From NCBI RefSeq assembly GCF_017798165.1, contig NZ_CP059068.1:620001-684000 (forward strand): DNA of 64,000 bases, written 5' to 3'. Below are positions 63,413 through 64,000 of the stretch, piece after piece. This stretch comes from Rhodoferax sp. AJA081-3. Lineage in GTDB: Bacteria; Pseudomonadota; Gammaproteobacteria; Burkholderiales; Burkholderiaceae_C. How positions within the stretch are numbered: the stretch's first letter is position 1; the number at the start of each line of letters is the position of its first letter. Both the position numbers and the translations under genes were made by a program. The notes beneath the pieces were generated by a model. It saw nothing but the letters and a program-made list of their open reading frames with translations. It did not search any database and was not told the DNA's origin.

Positions 63413-63835
63413 ATGGCATTCGGAATGCAAGAAGCCACGAGCGACGACGACACCGAGGTCATGAACGAGATCAACATGACGCCGCTGGTCGACGTGATGC
63501 TGGTGCTGCTCATCATCTTCATCATCACCGTGCCGGTGATGAAACATGCCATCAATGTGGAACTGCCGCAGGCCAGCAGCGAGCGGCAGAACCTCAAGCC
63601 CGAGACCATCCAGCTCAGCGTGGATGCCCAGGGTGCCTACTTTTTGAACCAGACTGCGGTGACGGAAGATGCACTGGTCAGCCAGCTGCAGGCCGAGGCC
63701 GCCAAACAGCCCCAGCCGGAACTGCATATCCGCGGTGACAAAGCCGTGCGTTATGAATTTGTCGCCCAGGCCATGGCCACGGCCAAGCAGGCGGGATTAC
63801 ACAAGATCGGTTTCATCACCGAGCCCAGGCACTGA
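63413..63835 (+). CDS. exbD: Proton channel subunit ExbD
   Basis: The 140-residue protein has one membrane helix with the essential aspartate (INMTPLVDVMLVLLIIFIITVPVM, about 20-43) and a periplasmic domain ending AMATAKQAGLHKIGFITEPRH. It works with ExbB and TonB. The start follows GGAGGCATAAC; the 93-base gap to exbB is filled by a repeat. Confidence 0.95.
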   Translation: MAFGMQEATSDDDTEVMNEINMTPLVDVMLVLLIIFIITVPVMKHAINVELPQASSERQNLKPETIQLSVDAQGAYFLNQTAVTEDALVSQLQAEAAKQPQPELHIRGDKAVRYEFVAQAMATAKQAGLHKIGFITEPRH

Positions 63836-63838
63836 ATA

Positions 63839-63935
63839 TTGCCCCCACGCTCCACCGCTACGCGGGTCGCTGCCCCCCGAGGGAGCTAATTTTTCTTGGG
63901 GCGGCCCGGCGAAAAATTGCCGCCCCTAGGCTTGT
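63839..63935 (-). repeat. Repeat family B, copy 2, with terminator-like hairpin
   Basis: The copy shares CCCCCACGCTC and TCGCTGCCCCCCGAGGG with copy 1. GGGGCGGC (63898-63905) and GCCGCCCC (63919-63926) form a stem that may end the exbD transcript and the convergent gene. Confidence 0.6.
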
Positions 63936-63938
63936 TTT

Positions 63939-64000
63939 TTACAGCCCCAGCGCGGCGATACCGGCCTTGGCGATCTGTGCGTCTTCGCTGGATTTGACCC
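63939..64000 (-). CDS. 3' end of an unidentified gene
   Basis: Reading in from the right edge, the minus strand gives an open frame ending VKSSEDAQIAKAGIAALGL and TAA (63939-63941). Only 19 residues are inside the window, too few to name the protein. It converges with exbD across the repeat. Confidence 0.55.
   Translation of the reverse strand, partial: VKSSEDAQIAKAGIAALGL

Overview
The window looks like a chromosome segment of a Gram-negative betaproteobacterium of the order Burkholderiales. A Comamonadaceae member close to Rhodoferax or Polaromonas is most likely. This is inferred from the high-GC coding style, the rpsF-priB-rpsR-rplI-dnaB block, the hom-thrC-moeA-moaD order, the ppsA/ppsR pair and two families of short GC-rich intergenic repeats of the kind seen in that family. 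No tRNA, rRNA or CRISPR array was seen.

Region 1 (1-12.5 kb) is an accessory toxin locus read on the minus strand. It starts with a secreted YD/RHS-repeat protein (8667-12071) that stops where a normal RHS protein would enter its core domain. Next comes a 2053-residue chimera (2479-8640): signal peptide, M6-type metalloprotease, three discoidin-like and eight fibronectin-III-like domains, then the missing RHS core and an HNH nuclease tip. A DUF4265 immunity-type gene follows. Beyond it lie an IS256-family element (446-1909) with matched ends and an 8-bp target duplication, and a promoterless copy of the FN3/RHS-core junction (1-367) that runs off the window. This reads as a split RHS toxin whose toxic end has moved onto a protease/adhesin scaffold, with a silent spare cassette downstream.

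Region 2 (12.5-26.5 kb) is mixed. It holds a Ser/Thr kinase fused to a cyclic-nucleotide-binding domain, a LysR-controlled fumarylacetoacetase/maleylacetoacetate isomerase operon, a CYTH protein, a lone ABC ATPase, a ProQ-like RNA chaperone, a divergent MFS/AraC pair, a DODA-type dioxygenase and a MntA/HepT toxin-antitoxin pair.

Region 3 (26.5-46.6 kb) is mostly housekeeping. It contains clpB with a probable heat-shock promoter and a good terminator, moaE, moaD-moeA, thrC, hom, alaA, a PrxQ peroxiredoxin, a PIN-PhoH ATPase, dnaB and the rplI-rpsR-priB-rpsF operon. A plus-strand cassette (dapA-like plus a GtrB/GtrA/GtrC-like glycosylation trio) separates moaE from moaD-moeA and looks inserted.

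Region 4 (46.7-56.2 kb) has ppsA translationally coupled to a DUF4212-fused sodium/solute symporter, the divergent regulator ppsR, overlapping convergent bfr/bfd genes, a secreted serine hydrolase and a DUF4112 protein. Region 5 (56.3-64 kb) is iron uptake: hemP, a TonB-dependent siderophore receptor, piuC, tonB, exbB and exbD. Three Fur-box-like palindromes of matching architecture lie upstream of bfd, hemP and the receptor, which ties region 5 to the bfd gene.
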